Below, one piece after another: positions 21,342 through 31,909 of a DNA stretch of 35,263 nt (positions are counted from its first letter, which is position 1; each line of letters begins with the position of its first letter). Origin of the DNA: Leucogyrophana mollusca (Eukaryota > Basidiomycota > Agaricomycetes > Boletales); contig MU266598.1 of the NCBI GenBank assembly GCA_021014945.1, forward strand, positions 1 to 35,263, written 5' to 3'. A program made the position numbers and the translations under genes. The notes below the pieces were generated by a model. That model searched no databases and had not been told where the DNA came from. It was given only the letters and a program-made list of their open reading frames with translations.

Positions 21342-22471
21342 TTATGCTCTCCGCGGTAGGAGGTTCACCACTCTGGAAGTTTTGACATCGCGGCCCGACT
21401 TCCCAAAGTATCGTTCCGACTCAAACGACCAATGGAGACTGCCGACTATCCAGTCAGCTAGTCCATTAACGTAAACTTCAACGTCTCTGTCGATTTTTGC
21501 ACCCCATGAAGGAAGATTATGCCGATCTTCGTTGAAGCGATCGATTGAGTGTTTGCAGAGGTCGCCAACGAAGTCAACGGCGGTCTGAAGATCAACCGCT
21601 TGCTCGTTCATCACAACAACGATCATGTTGTGCGTATCTCCTTTTGATTGTTCGACGTTGTAGGAAAATATGTCCTGTGGAGTCGCATGGTTACCATCGA
21701 GTTTCAGCCGTGCACGGAGATAAAACGTACGTTAGACCAGGTGACAAGGTCGTTTGCGGCCTCACCGAGGCTGCGTATGAGAGGGTGGTCCATGACTTCA
21801 TCTGGAATGTCGAGGTTGTTGGCATATTCGATGAGGGCCCAACAAGGCTTGCATCCGGACGTGTCGCGACGCTGGGCGATATAAGATTCGAGGTCAGGGA
21901 TTACTCCGTTGGCACGGTCGTAGGCCTGTTGGTGTACGGCTTGGAAGAAGAAGTCGAATGTCTCAATGAAGCGTTGACGGGCACCCGGTGCCGCTGTTGC
22001 GATCATTCTCCTATAGAAACTGAGACCAATCAGATATAGGTGGCAAACAGGGATCACGATCATAACTCACTCTTTGGTCATCTTATTAAGTCGAGCTGGA
22101 GAGTAGTAATCGTACGGGTGATACAGCGAGTTCATGACGACATCAGAGACAGCTCGGGTCCCGCGTCTATCCATGTCGTCAGACAGATTATCCAGATGGA
22201 ATAGATAGTTCATGAAGTCGGAGCACACGCGTAGCTGGGGATATCCGGCGTTAGGATAACACATCGCCGTGAGTTTTCCAGCCTTAAGCCCGTGGAAGGC
22301 TTTGCGCGACTTCTCGCTGAGGTTGTTGTCTCCGCGGAACAGCCATCTTTTCGACTCCACAGAAGCCTGCTTGTGGTGTCGGTTCAAGTGCAGATCAAAG
22401 GTGCAGTGAGACACGAGATCCGGGATGATGATCTTGCTGGGCCCAGCGGATGGGGCGATGGCAGACGACAT
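21342..22471 (-). CDS. Sesquiterpene synthase (class I terpene cyclase)
   Basis: Exons are 22471-22071, 22010-21731 and 21674-21342, giving 337 residues, a normal length for basidiomycete sesquiterpene synthases. The first metal-binding motif is DNLSDDMD (about residues 94-101) in place of DDxxD. The second (NSE) motif NDIFSYNVE is rebuilt across intron 2 at about 227-235. A conserved Arg-Tyr pair lies at about 315-316 (SERYFG). These residues bind the Mg2+ ions and diphosphate of farnesyl diphosphate, so the enzyme should cyclise FPP; the product cannot be read from sequence. Such enzymes are cytosolic. No P450 or other tailoring gene is adjacent. The C-terminus ends cleanly after RVVNLLPRRA, which suggests an intact gene. 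Confidence 0.93.
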
Positions 22472-22591
22472 TAAGGGGGATGACCTAGATGAAATTATGG
22501 GATAAAGGAGACAATGAATGACTGAACAAGCGGATGTCGAGGTAGTAAGTGTAGGAGATAAAACAGCGCCTCCCACCAGACAAAGCTCGCT

Positions 22592-22597
22592 TTTATA
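22592..22597 (-). promoter_or_regulatory. TATA box candidate of the terpene synthase
   Basis: TATAAA on the minus strand, 121 nt before the ATG at 22471. It is the clearest core-promoter candidate for this gene. Position and consensus are the only evidence. Confidence 0.4.
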
Positions 22598-23999
22598 TGT
22601 CGTCCGGGTCTGATTTAAAATCTGACTCACGGGTTCCGTTATGATTCATGTCGGTGTTGCTTACCTCTTAGTGACCGAGATACCATGTGAGAATACCAAC
22701 ACTGACGCATTACAGGATGTCCTCGTAGCATGCCCGGACCTCGGAGTGATGGTAAGCTACATAGCCGCTCGAGCATTGCGCAAAACCGATACAGTTATGG
22801 TTGGAGGGAGACGCGATGTGATGGAGCTGGGAGGCGTTTCATTTCGAGTGTGGGCGCGCTAGTGTGCAGTGCGCATGATAGATCATACAATGAGACATCA
22901 GCGCAGTGCGAACGGGACATGCCGCTCCGACACATGTGGAGGGCGCTTGTACACCGGTGCGGCAAGGCCAATGGCAATCAACAGGCACATCAGCGGAATG
23001 CACGGGTTACGGTACCGCAATATTGAGCGGTCGTGAAGTTATAAGTACTCCAGTGTTCCGTGTCGTTCCTGACCTATGCGTTCCGTTGCAATTCGCGCGG
23101 GACGCCGAAGAGCACACGAAGCGTAAGGGATGCTATTTCTGGAACCGCACTTTTGGATTTTTGGATCATTTATAGGCGGGTATGTGAATGTACAGGTCCT
23201 TCCGGGGTGTGGGGATGTCTGTGTGGTGGACTGCACAAAGAGTCAGTGTACGGGTACTCACTGATAATACCTTCAGACTGTATTAAGAACAACCTGCATA
23301 GCTCCGGAGAGAATAATGATGCCAACATATGATGCTCGGGGCTCCACGAACAGCACCTGGTAGCTCGGTGGGACTCGTCAGTTGCGGTAACCCGGGTAAA
23401 TTGTTCAACGACGATGCTAAGATCTGAGAATGCTGAAGTCCTTTCCCCCCGTAATAGGCTGGATACTGCGGTGATGAACTGTCCAACTTGAATCTGTAGT
23501 TGTGTCACTCTAGATGCAAGCTACTCACTCCCAGACTCCCATGAAAGATTCCAAGTCCAGTGAGGTACCTTCTCGTCGGAAGTACACTACCACTATCATG
23601 CTAAAAAAAAACATCGAGCTGCGCCAGCACAGCCGCCTCCAGGCGCCACCAATCGGAATCAGAGCACCTGACGCGCTCCAAGTACTTGGGCACTTGTCTC
23701 ATGTTTCCATCACCGCCAATTTTCCTCCGTTTACTCTTCGGCCTCGAACGTTTCTGCGTGCGAGAAAACCGCACGTTTTCATATATCTATGCGGGCTCTA
23801 TACGAAGCGCCGCCCAGATGGATCACACTCGCATCTGTGAAAACCCATCGGGATGAACTGCCAAAGGGATTTCATTCAACCTAAGCTCGATGACCTCAAG
23901 TAATACTCGGAGCTCGAGTCCGGCCCGTAACTCTCAAAATGACATGACTTGCAATTGACTCAAGCGGGAGGATCACCATCATCTGGAAAGTACCTGGCC

Positions 24000-24266
24000 T
24001 CAGATTATAGACTGCCGGTCGTGGTGGACTACCACCTCGTTCAGTCGTCTGAATATGTCAGACGCCTTCTCAAAACAATTGGAGGGTCGACGCATCAGTT
24101 TTTTTGTTTTTGCTTCCACCGTCCGACACTCGCAAGAAATGCGAAGCTTCTCCTCTAGTCGATGTGCAGTCGGACATCGGTTGAGAAGCTCTGGAGTTCG
24201 TTCTTTTATGTCGCTGCAGATCTTGCGGGGTAGTACAGAGATGAAGAAACCGAGTAAAGAGTGCAC
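24000..24266 (-). CDS. Doubtful small ORF, unknown
   Basis: An 88-codon frame beginning MHSLLGFFISVLPRK. After a hydrophobic start it is rich in Glu, Lys, Arg and Leu, suggesting helices, and ends FRRLNEVVVHHDRQSII. I do not recognise it. It might be a small gene, an exon of a larger minus-strand gene reaching toward 24639, or chance. Codon use is not distinctive. Included only as a candidate. Confidence 0.15.
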   Translation of the reverse strand: MHSLLGFFISVLPRKICSDIKERTPELLNRCPTAHRLEEKLRISCECRTVEAKTKKLMRRPSNCFEKASDIFRRLNEVVVHHDRQSII

Positions 24267-24782
24267 CGTATGTCGAGCACTGATTTCCTGTATTTTTCTT
24301 TCAATTTCTCGATCTACTCAGTTTACAGGCGCCTTCCAGCCACATCGAACACCATCTTCTGAAATGCCTGTAACTGGATATCTTTAGTCCGGTTGACCTT
24401 TCGATTCGGAATCGGATTCTGACCAGTCCTGACGTGCCAAAGCATAAGCAACTTCGGACCAATATTTTCTTAGATATCTGATCGACTTCTTCGGAGACGT
24501 ACGGGATGTACTCTATCGGTCGTGTTGAGCTAAATTTTGGATTCGTCCGGCGACAACCTGGCGGAGCCGGAGAGTACTGCGATGGATAAATCGTTTCTGT
24601 TGTGCTGAGGCCTGCCACTGGATCCGTTATCATGGACAATCGGAGTCCCTAATATATACATTGGTGCACAAGGATACAGCTGCATAAGTACAGGAGATAT
24701 GCCGATTCAACTTGTCACCACTACCCTCTTGATAGGAGACACCTTCGAGATGTTTCGTCTGTTGCTTACAGCCCAAACTGCG

Positions 24783-24880
24783 GGCCAATGGCAATAACTT
24801 GAAGCACCACTCTACGGCAGTCACACCGTAACAAAGACGTCACACCGTGACATCTCCCTTTTGGGAGAATTACCGTAACC
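24783..24880 (+). promoter_or_regulatory. Repeated and palindromic elements upstream of the MFS gene
   Basis: This stretch, about 75-170 nt before the ATG, contains a CCAAT at 24785-24789. It also has two near-identical 13-mers, GTCACACCGTAAC (24820-24832) and GTCACACCGTGAC (24839-24851), spaced 19 nt apart, and a third partial copy ACCGTAAC (24872-24879). A perfect inverted repeat TCTCCC-TTTT-GGGAGA lies at 24853-24868. The arrangement looks like a compact cis-regulatory module; the factors are unknown. Confidence 0.5.
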
Positions 24881-24953
24881 TTGAGCCAGTGCCGCTGCGC
24901 TCTATTTGAGGCTTTGAGCTGCAATATCCATCATCTCCTACAGTCGCTCAGCA

Positions 24954-27900
24954 ATGAGTAACAACCCTAAGCCGAGTAATCTATCGTTACCGCCCAGAAG
25001 ATCATTTGGTATCCCCGCTTCGGGGATCGATGAACAAGCCGGCGAGTCTGGTCGTGAGCGCCGAAGTTCAAGGCGCGTCTCAGCAAACCATAGCCAACAC
25101 AGACCTAGCTTCGCGTCCAGGTGGACGATAAATGGGGATGAAGAAAGTGGTGTCAAGTCTCCCGGGACAGAGCGACCACCAATTCCCAATGCGCTGCAGA
25201 CCGGAGAAGCGTATTCAACGCCTCTACCAGCGTTGTCTATGATAGTTCTATCTATTGTGAGTTTATCCCCGTTGCTGATGCCATCCCGCCCAAACAATAC
25301 CCAAAGACTATGCTCGGAGAATTTCTGTCGGCCAATGTAGCGATGCCCTTCTTGCTCTTCATGGTCAAGGGTGAGCGTAGCGACATGTCTGTTTGGAGGG
25401 CTTGCGACCCTGACCACTATTTGCCACCGGATAGGTTTCGGAGAGTTTCAGGACGAAGCAGATATAGCCTTCTACACTGGAATTTTAGGTATGTTGTCGA
25501 CATTCGTTATTACGAGGCATCTAACGCTCCTACGCAGTGGCGGCTTTCTTCTTAACGCAGTTCTTCACCTCCTTGCTTTGGGTACATCTCATACTTGACC
25601 TCCGTGTGACACGAGCTCATATCTATGTGTGATAGGCAACGGTTGCAGAGAGGCACGGCCAGCGTCCTGTGCTGACAATCTCACTCTTAGGCAGTGCTGT
25701 GACGGTTCTAATATTTGGTACATCCACCACACTACGCCAAGCCATAGCTATCAGACTTCTTCAAGGAATATTTGCTGGGGCGGTTGGCGTCGCCCGCGGA
25801 TGCGTGGCATCGGTCACTGATACCAGCAATGAGGGAAGGGCATATGCGATTTTAGGGTGTGTTCCAAAAATACATGTACGCTCGCGATGTATCTCAATGA
25901 CTCTCGTAGGTTCTGCTGGGGCCTAGGAGGTGTTGCCGGAGCTATTATAGGAGGATCCTGTAAGACATTTGCGTTGAATCTAACTCAACTGCTGACACGG
26001 GGTTTCATAGTCGAGACTCCTGCTGAGAAATGGCCCGACGTGTTTGCGCATGTGCCGTTGTTGGTGCAATATCCTTATCTTTTGCCATGTGCGGTCGCTG
26101 CCAGCATCACCTTCACTGGTTCGTATTGGACTATTTTGGTGTATTTACTCATGCTCATGACTTACGGATCAGGTTCCATCCTGTCCTGCTTTCTTGGACG
26201 CGACGGTGGCCCGCGAGAGGGTGCTGTTCGCCTTCCGTACGAAAAACCTAATAACCAGCACCCCACAATTCCTGAAGAGGACTTGGTCACACCAAGTTCT
26301 CTCGTTGAGGAACCTCCGCTGAGTTTTGCAGGTACTTTGAAAAGGAAAGTGTCCCGGCGGCTTTCTGGATATTTTGCTTCCCGCGTGCCCACCACACATG
26401 CATTGGACATACCATCTACTTCTCGAGGGCAGGCGGTTCCATTGTCTCCGCGGACGGACAGGCGCGTTTTCTCGAGAACTAGTCGTGCCAATGGCTCCGC
26501 ATACGGGTACAGTGGAAGCTACAGGAACAGGCTGTCAAGTTCAGCTACGATGGGGACGAGGCGAGACAGCATGGCTAGTTCGATGCGGAGAAGTAATGTC
26601 GATGGTCCGCAGTCATTTGTCGAGGGAGGGGACCTTAACTTCGCACAAAGGTTGCTTATGGCGAACGAAAACGCTGTCACGAACATTGCCGATCTCTGGG
26701 TTGCTGCGGCGATGAACGTGGATCACGAGGATCCTTTCGAGTTGGATGCCGAAATGGACTCGGACATTGAGTCAATAATGTCCGAACAACGAGAGGAACC
26801 CGAAGACGACGATCGACCGGATTCAATCATGTCAACGCCTACTCGTCGCGGTCGCACGGCGCCTCGGAACCTCACCAGTGCTCCCTCACCACCAACTGTC
26901 GGCGAAAGATCCTCAGTGGTGACTTTTGCACCCAGCTTTGGTTCACCCCGCCGCCCAGCCTCCGGATTGCTTCACGCACCGGCCACCGATGTTCTAGGCT
27001 CGCCAAGTAGACCGCTTTTGGACGGAACACCGACTTCACGTCGCGTCTCCGTTACTTCGCCGCCCACTATCTTCGCCCATCCTGGTGTCCGAACTCCCAG
27101 CGCCGTTCTTGACGCGCAGACTAGGGCAGAAGAATTGTCCGGTGATGCGCTAGCTCCTATACTCGAACGACGACGCCTTTCGACCGTTGCTACTGCCTCG
27201 GGTGATGAAAGTATTCCAGAAAAGCCCCCGTCCTTAACTTCGCAGTTACCCATCCTCGTCATTGTCCAATATGGATTGCTGGCGTTGCACAGCACCACGC
27301 ACGATCAGGTTTTTCTGTCGTATCTCGTGACGTGAGTTGCACCACTCCCAACCGAACTGTTGGAATTTTAACCAGCCCCTTCCAGCGACTACGAGTCCGG
27401 AGGATTAAATTTGAATCCCGGTCATTTCTCCCAACTCAGTTTAGTCGTTCTCCCCCCTGTGCAGAGAAAATTACTGACGAGGTTTTAGTTGCCCTTATGT
27501 GCCTCGCACAAATTGTATACCAATTCTACCTGTATCCGTGAGTGTCACGATGTGTGATGATTTACCTTGCTGACACCAGCATTTTAGAAACATTGGGTTT
27601 GCTCTCCCTAAGTCCACCTCTCAAACCATTTTCTGACGGCAGCTCTTTAGACCCCCCAGAGGTCGATTTTCCCATTTAGCCATGTTCCGTTTAGGATCAC
27701 TTCTCTTCATTCCTGCCTACCTCACCGTCATCCTTTATCGGGTGTTTGCTAGCTCGTCAGACGACGGAAACTTTGTACTCATGAGTGGTACGTTTACTAT
27801 ATGCTTTCTGAGGGGATAACAGCGCTCACCATATCGATATTGCAGCTCTGGCTATAAGCACGTGGGTCGCTAGTCTGGTTTGCTCCTTCTCTATACTCAC

Positions 27901-28300
27901 CTGCCGGATCATTTACAGAGCTGTGCGTTACTGCGGTAACACCTTTGCCTACACAGCTGTTTCTATTCTCCTTAATTACAGTGGGTGACATGATTTAAAT
28001 ATCCGCACATTGTCCTTGATGTCATCATATTCACAGTGACGCCTCCTCACGCTGTTGGTTTTGCCAATGGAGTTGCTCAAAGTATCGTCAGTCTCGCACG
28101 TTGTTTCGGGCCCGTGTTGGGCGGCTATGTAAGTCCGGACGCCACCATTGTGATCTATCTCCCGCTTACACCGCTTTTGATTGCTGTCATAGTTATGGGC
28201 AATCAGCACGCAGGACAATCCGTCCGGATATCCCCTCGGGTTTTTGGCGTGTGCCGGCGCCTGCGCGCTGGCTGTCGCTCACAGCTTCTTCATTCGCTAG
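24954..28300 (+). CDS. MFS transporter, YCR023C/ZIFL-like, with long central loop
   Basis: Sixteen exons give about 842 residues: 24954-25256, 25307-25370, 25435-25488, 25538-25581, 25636-25856, 25910-25959, 26011-26118, 26173-27331, 27386-27438, 27489-27537, 27588-27596, 27651-27787, 27846-27861, 27919-27980, 28037-28128, 28193-28300. A Ser/Arg-rich cytosolic N-terminus of about 90 residues leads into six membrane segments. MFS motif A appears as ATVAERHGQRPVL. A loop of about 330 residues, Ser/Arg/Pro-rich then acidic (exon 8), separates the second six segments, which include YPNIGPPRGRFSHLAMFRLG and TPPHAVGFANGVAQS. These blocks match fungal relatives of yeast YCR023C and plant zinc-induced-facilitator-like carriers; the substrate is unknown. 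The loop is probably regulatory and phosphorylated. Exon 11 is a 9-nt microexon and exon 13 only 16 nt. All phases close and the final stop is clean. Confidence 0.9.
27588..27596 (+). other. 9-nt microexon of the MFS gene
   Basis: AAACATTGG lies between TTTTAG and a GTTTGC donor. With the flanking split codons it encodes P-N-I-G. Including it rebuilds YPNIGPPRGRF, a block conserved in this transporter family. Without it the frame is kept but three residues are lost from that block. Confidence 0.65.
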
Positions 28301-28631
28301 ATTCTTTCTTCCCTCGTTATTACCCGCTGTTTCACCCAGTCGCATTTCATATCTTGATACTTAGATACCGGTCTACAACAGGCCGATGTTCATAATTGCC
28401 ATTCGTTCTCAAGCGGACATCATACATATCACAACGGAGCACTGAGTATTTATCGTAACTGTATTCTGGAAGAGGTCTTCCTTTATTGCTCTTACTTGGT
28501 CTCTGCAACGTGTTTGAGTTGGCAATGATTATACAGCTGTTTACGGCTACAGGTCCTAAGCAAGATTGTGATCTAAATGTACAGATGCTAAGCGATATCA
28601 AGTCCAAGATAGCAATGGGAAAGAACTGCGC
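28301..28631. other. Convergent 3' region, MFS / FunK1 copy 1
   Basis: About 330 nt between facing stop codons. The part from about 28580 resembles sequence at about 31840-31880 and 35100-35135 (shared core around AGTCC..AAGATAGCAATG). That makes it the left edge of the tandem duplication. Confidence 0.5.
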
Positions 28632-31011
28632 TCAGTGGTGCCCCTCATCGATGCTATCCATGCGCGCCTGATGGCTGAGACTAGAACCTCGTGCTCTCGT
28701 GCGCCTTTTTCGCGAGACTGTAGATTCTGATTCAGACAGCTCCAAAGATCTCTTGGACGAGGCCCTGGACGCCGTCCTCACGGCTGTTACCGTTTTCGTC
28801 CTTTTCGGCTTGTCAAATTCGTGGAGTTGTATCGTCTCTGCTTGTGGCCAAGAGGTATCCGGGAGTGAGAGGATGGTCGCGATGAGTTGATCCATGAAGT
28901 CATGATCCTTCCAGCCCAAGTCGTTTAGGGACTGCCGAGCCGTTACTTTGCGGGGAATGGGTAGGATGTCATCATCCACACAATATTGAGTTTGTTGCAC
29001 TTCGATTTCTTGGCAGTATATAAGCCATTCTCGTACGCAGGCCACCAAGTGAGCAATCAGTCTTTGGACTGGGGTGCAGCCAAATGTCACCTGCTTCGGA
29101 ATAAGCATCTGCATGAAGCCAAGATATTTGCCTTGACCGCCGGTATAGTTGCCGCTTCGAAGTCGAGTTGCCTCATAGAACAAGCCATCGAGGAGGTCCC
29201 CGAGGTCGTTCGGGGAACTCTGGTTGTGCGGGGTGTAGCAAAGCGCCGCGTAAATTAGCACATGTAAAAATGACTCCATATCGTCCTGGATTTCGTGGAT
29301 TTTCTTCGGATTCTGAAGCATCCGCGCCGACATGAAAAGCCAGGTGCCCTGTAGCACACAAGGTCAGCTCACAGAATGCATAAACCAGAGAGTGGCCTTA
29401 CTGTTCGTCCAAGCTGACGCGCTTCTTGGTTGTTCATATCCTTGGACATATCCCAGTCGATGAGAAGTCCCCGTCCGTCTTTAGTGATGAGGATATTGCC
29501 GGCGCTAACATCACGATGCAATATCTTACATTTCTCGACTGCATCTCTGTGCGCTAGCGAGATGCAACCCGTTAAGAGCAACCGTGGAGCGTAGGCATCG
29601 ACGAACTTACCATGAAATGCATCATGAATGACCTGGACGAGTTGCTTCGAGCTGGTGAATGTGTATACGGACCTGGCGACAACATCCACAACTTGGCGAT
29701 AGTGGGTGTGAGGAGTTATCGCCTTGTCACCACATCTCCAGCTCTTTCCGATGAGTTCATATGATTTTGTGTGCTGAATGTCGTCCCCGCTGACGTCACC
29801 TGCGTACAGCAGCTGTGGGACATTTCGTACGCCTGCTTCGTTAAGTTTTCGCAACGTATCACCCTCTTTCGCCATACCAGCAGAAGATACCCGCCAACTA
29901 TCCTTTAAAAACACCACATTTGTCGTCTGCAGGTCGACGGCGATGTAGGCCTTGGTCGCGCGACCAACCAAAGAAGACGGCTCCACTTCGGGTCTGCCGA
30001 CGATGAAACAGCGGTTAGTGTGCGAAGCCTCGTCGTGAATCTTCATCTTCATCGTCGGATGGCCCGTGTCCAGGCGGTCTTCGAAGCCTTCCTTCTCAAG
30101 AGCAGCCCGTGCAACCTTTTCATCTTCCTTCGTCGCCTCCTCGACAGTGGTATCCCGACCTCTAGCTCGTGGAGATATACGCGAGAATCGTCGAAAGAAG
30201 TCAAGGAGAAGACGCGGCTGATCGCAGTAGTTGAAACGCGCAGTGACGACCGTGGCCGATCGGTCCCAGAGAAACAGCCGAGCAAACGGACCTGTGATCT
30301 CAATCGAGAACAAATGCACACGATGCTGCTTCGCGCAAGCCTCCGCAGCATATCCTACGATCTGGCCTCGCCTCTGCTTCTTCGCATGTTCGCCGTGACC
30401 AGTGACAACGAACGACTCGTACGTCTTCTGCGACTCCGATTTCCCAGTAGGGTCTCTGAAGAGGTCGGCCCCGGGCGATTTTTTAAATTCCATAAACATC
30501 TCCATCTTCAGGAAGTTCGTGCGGTTCTCCGCGACATCATGATCGGTGGGATACACGCACACGTCCGGCCTGAGTTTGGTGCGCGCCTTTTTGTCAGGAT
30601 TGTTGCCTGTGAACACGAGCTTGAACCCAGGAAACCTTTCCTCTGAGTTTATAATGTCTACCTGGAAGCGAATGAGTCAGAGGAGACGAGAAGCAGCACG
30701 TAGCTTACAAAGTTTTCTAGCAGCATGTTCTCTGTTAGTGGTTCCTCACTCGCCCACATCTCTGAGAAGACATCGACCACCCCGTCTTCAGGAAGGGGCT
30801 CCAGTCCACCGCATTGCATAAATTCAGCGAGAAAGTCGACAACAGGCATAGGCCCGATCCAAGTCTCTCTGACGTCGTCCTCATCATCCTGCCGGCTGCG
30901 TGTAGTGCTTGTTCGTGTGGCACTGTGTCTGATGCTGGAGTCCACCGTTCGCTTCACAGGAGAGGAAGAGCTGAGCGAGCTAGTTGCGGCTCTTCTTTCT
31001 GGATCACTCAT
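28632..31011 (-). CDS. FunK1-type fungal protein kinase, copy 1
   Basis: Exons are 31011-30709, 30661-29611, 29553-29402 and 29348-28632, giving about 740 residues. The N-terminal half is the FunK1-type region, from about RFPGFKLVFTG and RPDVCVYPTDHDV to GRATKAYIAVDL. The kinase lobe follows, with catalytic loop ILHRDVSAGNIL (Asp about 466) and IDWDMSK in place of DFG (about 484-486), then GTWLFMSARMLQ in exon 4. The C-terminal tail is Ser-rich with a basic patch SRKRRTRARGSS, a likely nuclear signal. FunK1 kinases are a fungal family expanded in mushroom-forming species; their targets are largely unknown. The start is the first ATG (MSDPERR); the frame is open upstream without an ATG. Intron 3 starts with a regular GTAAGT-type donor after H-A-F-H, unlike copy 2. 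No disabling change is seen. Confidence 0.92.
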
Positions 31012-31909
31012 CGTGGATGGTGGTAGAATCGAAGAGTCTGAGCCCTGGTGGTAAATGCGACGCCACAAGCGCGTCGATTTGTCAGCATTAGGCGCGACGC
31101 GTCAACACATTGGCTCCGAGTCCTATTTGGACTGTTTTACTGGTACCTCATAAACTTTAGTGAGACTGGCGTACAATTTGACTATATTGTGAACCAATTA
31201 CCTTCCCAGCTGGCACACTGAAGTATCTCCCAGGAAGAGGGGGGCGAGCTTATGTGCTGTCACTGCTGCTTCGCAGCTTCCGGTACTTCGGTGGGAAATA
31301 CATCTGGCACGTTCCGCCCTGTAGACAGCTACAATGTTAGAATGGTTTCTTGGGATAAATCTCCAACGGTGGCCACCCGAGTCCTGGCTCCAAGCCGCAA
31401 ACGTCACGGTCGCTACAGGGTTACTAGTGAATACAACATGCGCAGGGCGGTAGCTACATATGGTCAAAATTCCAAACGTTAGTAATGGGACACAACAAGG
31501 ACACAATGCAAAATAGTTTACCCTCAGCCATTGAAGGTGGCCCTCTTTCATGCTGTCCATGTGGTGCTTCCAACGTGACTTTCCTGAGTCCCAGAAATCG
31601 AAACCTATCCCCAACGGACGTCTCTGCAGAAAGGCTCCGATTTCCTTCAAGTGGTTCATATTCTCGCACTGCTGACCTTCGAGCGCAGCGACGCTGTGCC
31701 AGGCTGGGCGTGGCGAGTTTGGCTGGTAGCTGTCATGAAAGCTCATGAGGTGATGGACGTCGCGCGCGGAAATCCGATATATAACCTCCGGAAGGTGCAG
31801 ATGACGCTATGCTACAGATTTAATGAAACGTGCACAATTAAGCGTATGTCTAGATAGAAGTCCTCAAAATAGCGATGCGATATAACTACGATATAACAAC
31901 TGAAGTGTC
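31012..31909. other. Spacer between the FunK1 copies
   Basis: This holds the promoter of copy 1 at its left and the 3' region of copy 2 at its right. The block 31256-31850 is repeated at about 34536-35130. A 182-codon minus-strand frame (31198-31746) exists here. Its counterpart in the other unit is broken by a 7-nt deletion and stops, so it is not supported as a gene. Confidence 0.55.
31096..31113 (-). promoter_or_regulatory. MCB-like palindrome plus CCAAT, FunK1 copy 1
   Basis: GACGCGTC (31096-31103) contains ACGCGT, the MluI cell-cycle-box core bound by MBF-type factors. A minus-strand CCAAT lies at 31109-31113. The pair is about 85-102 nt before the ATG, and its order and spacing are kept in copy 2. 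Confidence 0.45.

Larger units (their letters stand above)
22472..24953. other. Gene-poor region between terpene synthase and MFS gene
   Basis: About 2.5 kb without a confident gene. On the minus strand, 24000-24266 encodes an 88-residue frame with a helical, charged look (contains KERTPELLNRCPTAHRLEEK). Upstream of it, 24301-24639 encodes a 112-residue frame. They might be pieces of one uncharacterised or decayed gene, but I could not join them convincingly. At 23283-23486 (minus) another frame begins MDSSSPQYPAYYGGKG, and an overlapping frame shows a membrane-like stretch. None matches a family I know. The ends hold the promoters of the flanking genes. Confidence 0.4.
28598..31856. repeat. 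Tandem segmental duplication, unit A
   Basis: This unit of about 3.26 kb contains FunK1 copy 1 plus its 5' flank. It aligns by eye along nearly its whole length with unit B (about 31857-35140), in exons, introns, promoter and the non-coding block at 31256-31850. The edges are approximate. They are placed at a short element that recurs at the left edge, the A/B junction and the right edge. Confidence 0.75.

Noticed and set aside
24938..25417. 159-codon minus-strand frame
   Set aside because: It is antisense to the first MFS exons, which have clear membrane segments and consistent splice phases.
19474..28300. Terpene biosynthetic gene cluster
   Set aside because: Only the cyclase is typical. 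F-box and YCR023C-like MFS genes are not specific, and no oxidising or regulatory pathway gene is present.
30020..30646. 208-codon plus-strand frame, mirrored at 33297-33764
   Set aside because: It is antisense to FunK1 exon 2 in both units. Its presence in both reflects the duplication, not selection.
31198..31746. 182-codon minus-strand frame as a gene between the kinases
   Set aside because: The counterpart in the second unit is disrupted by a 7-nt deletion and stops, and no family is recognisable. It is kept only as a repeat observation.
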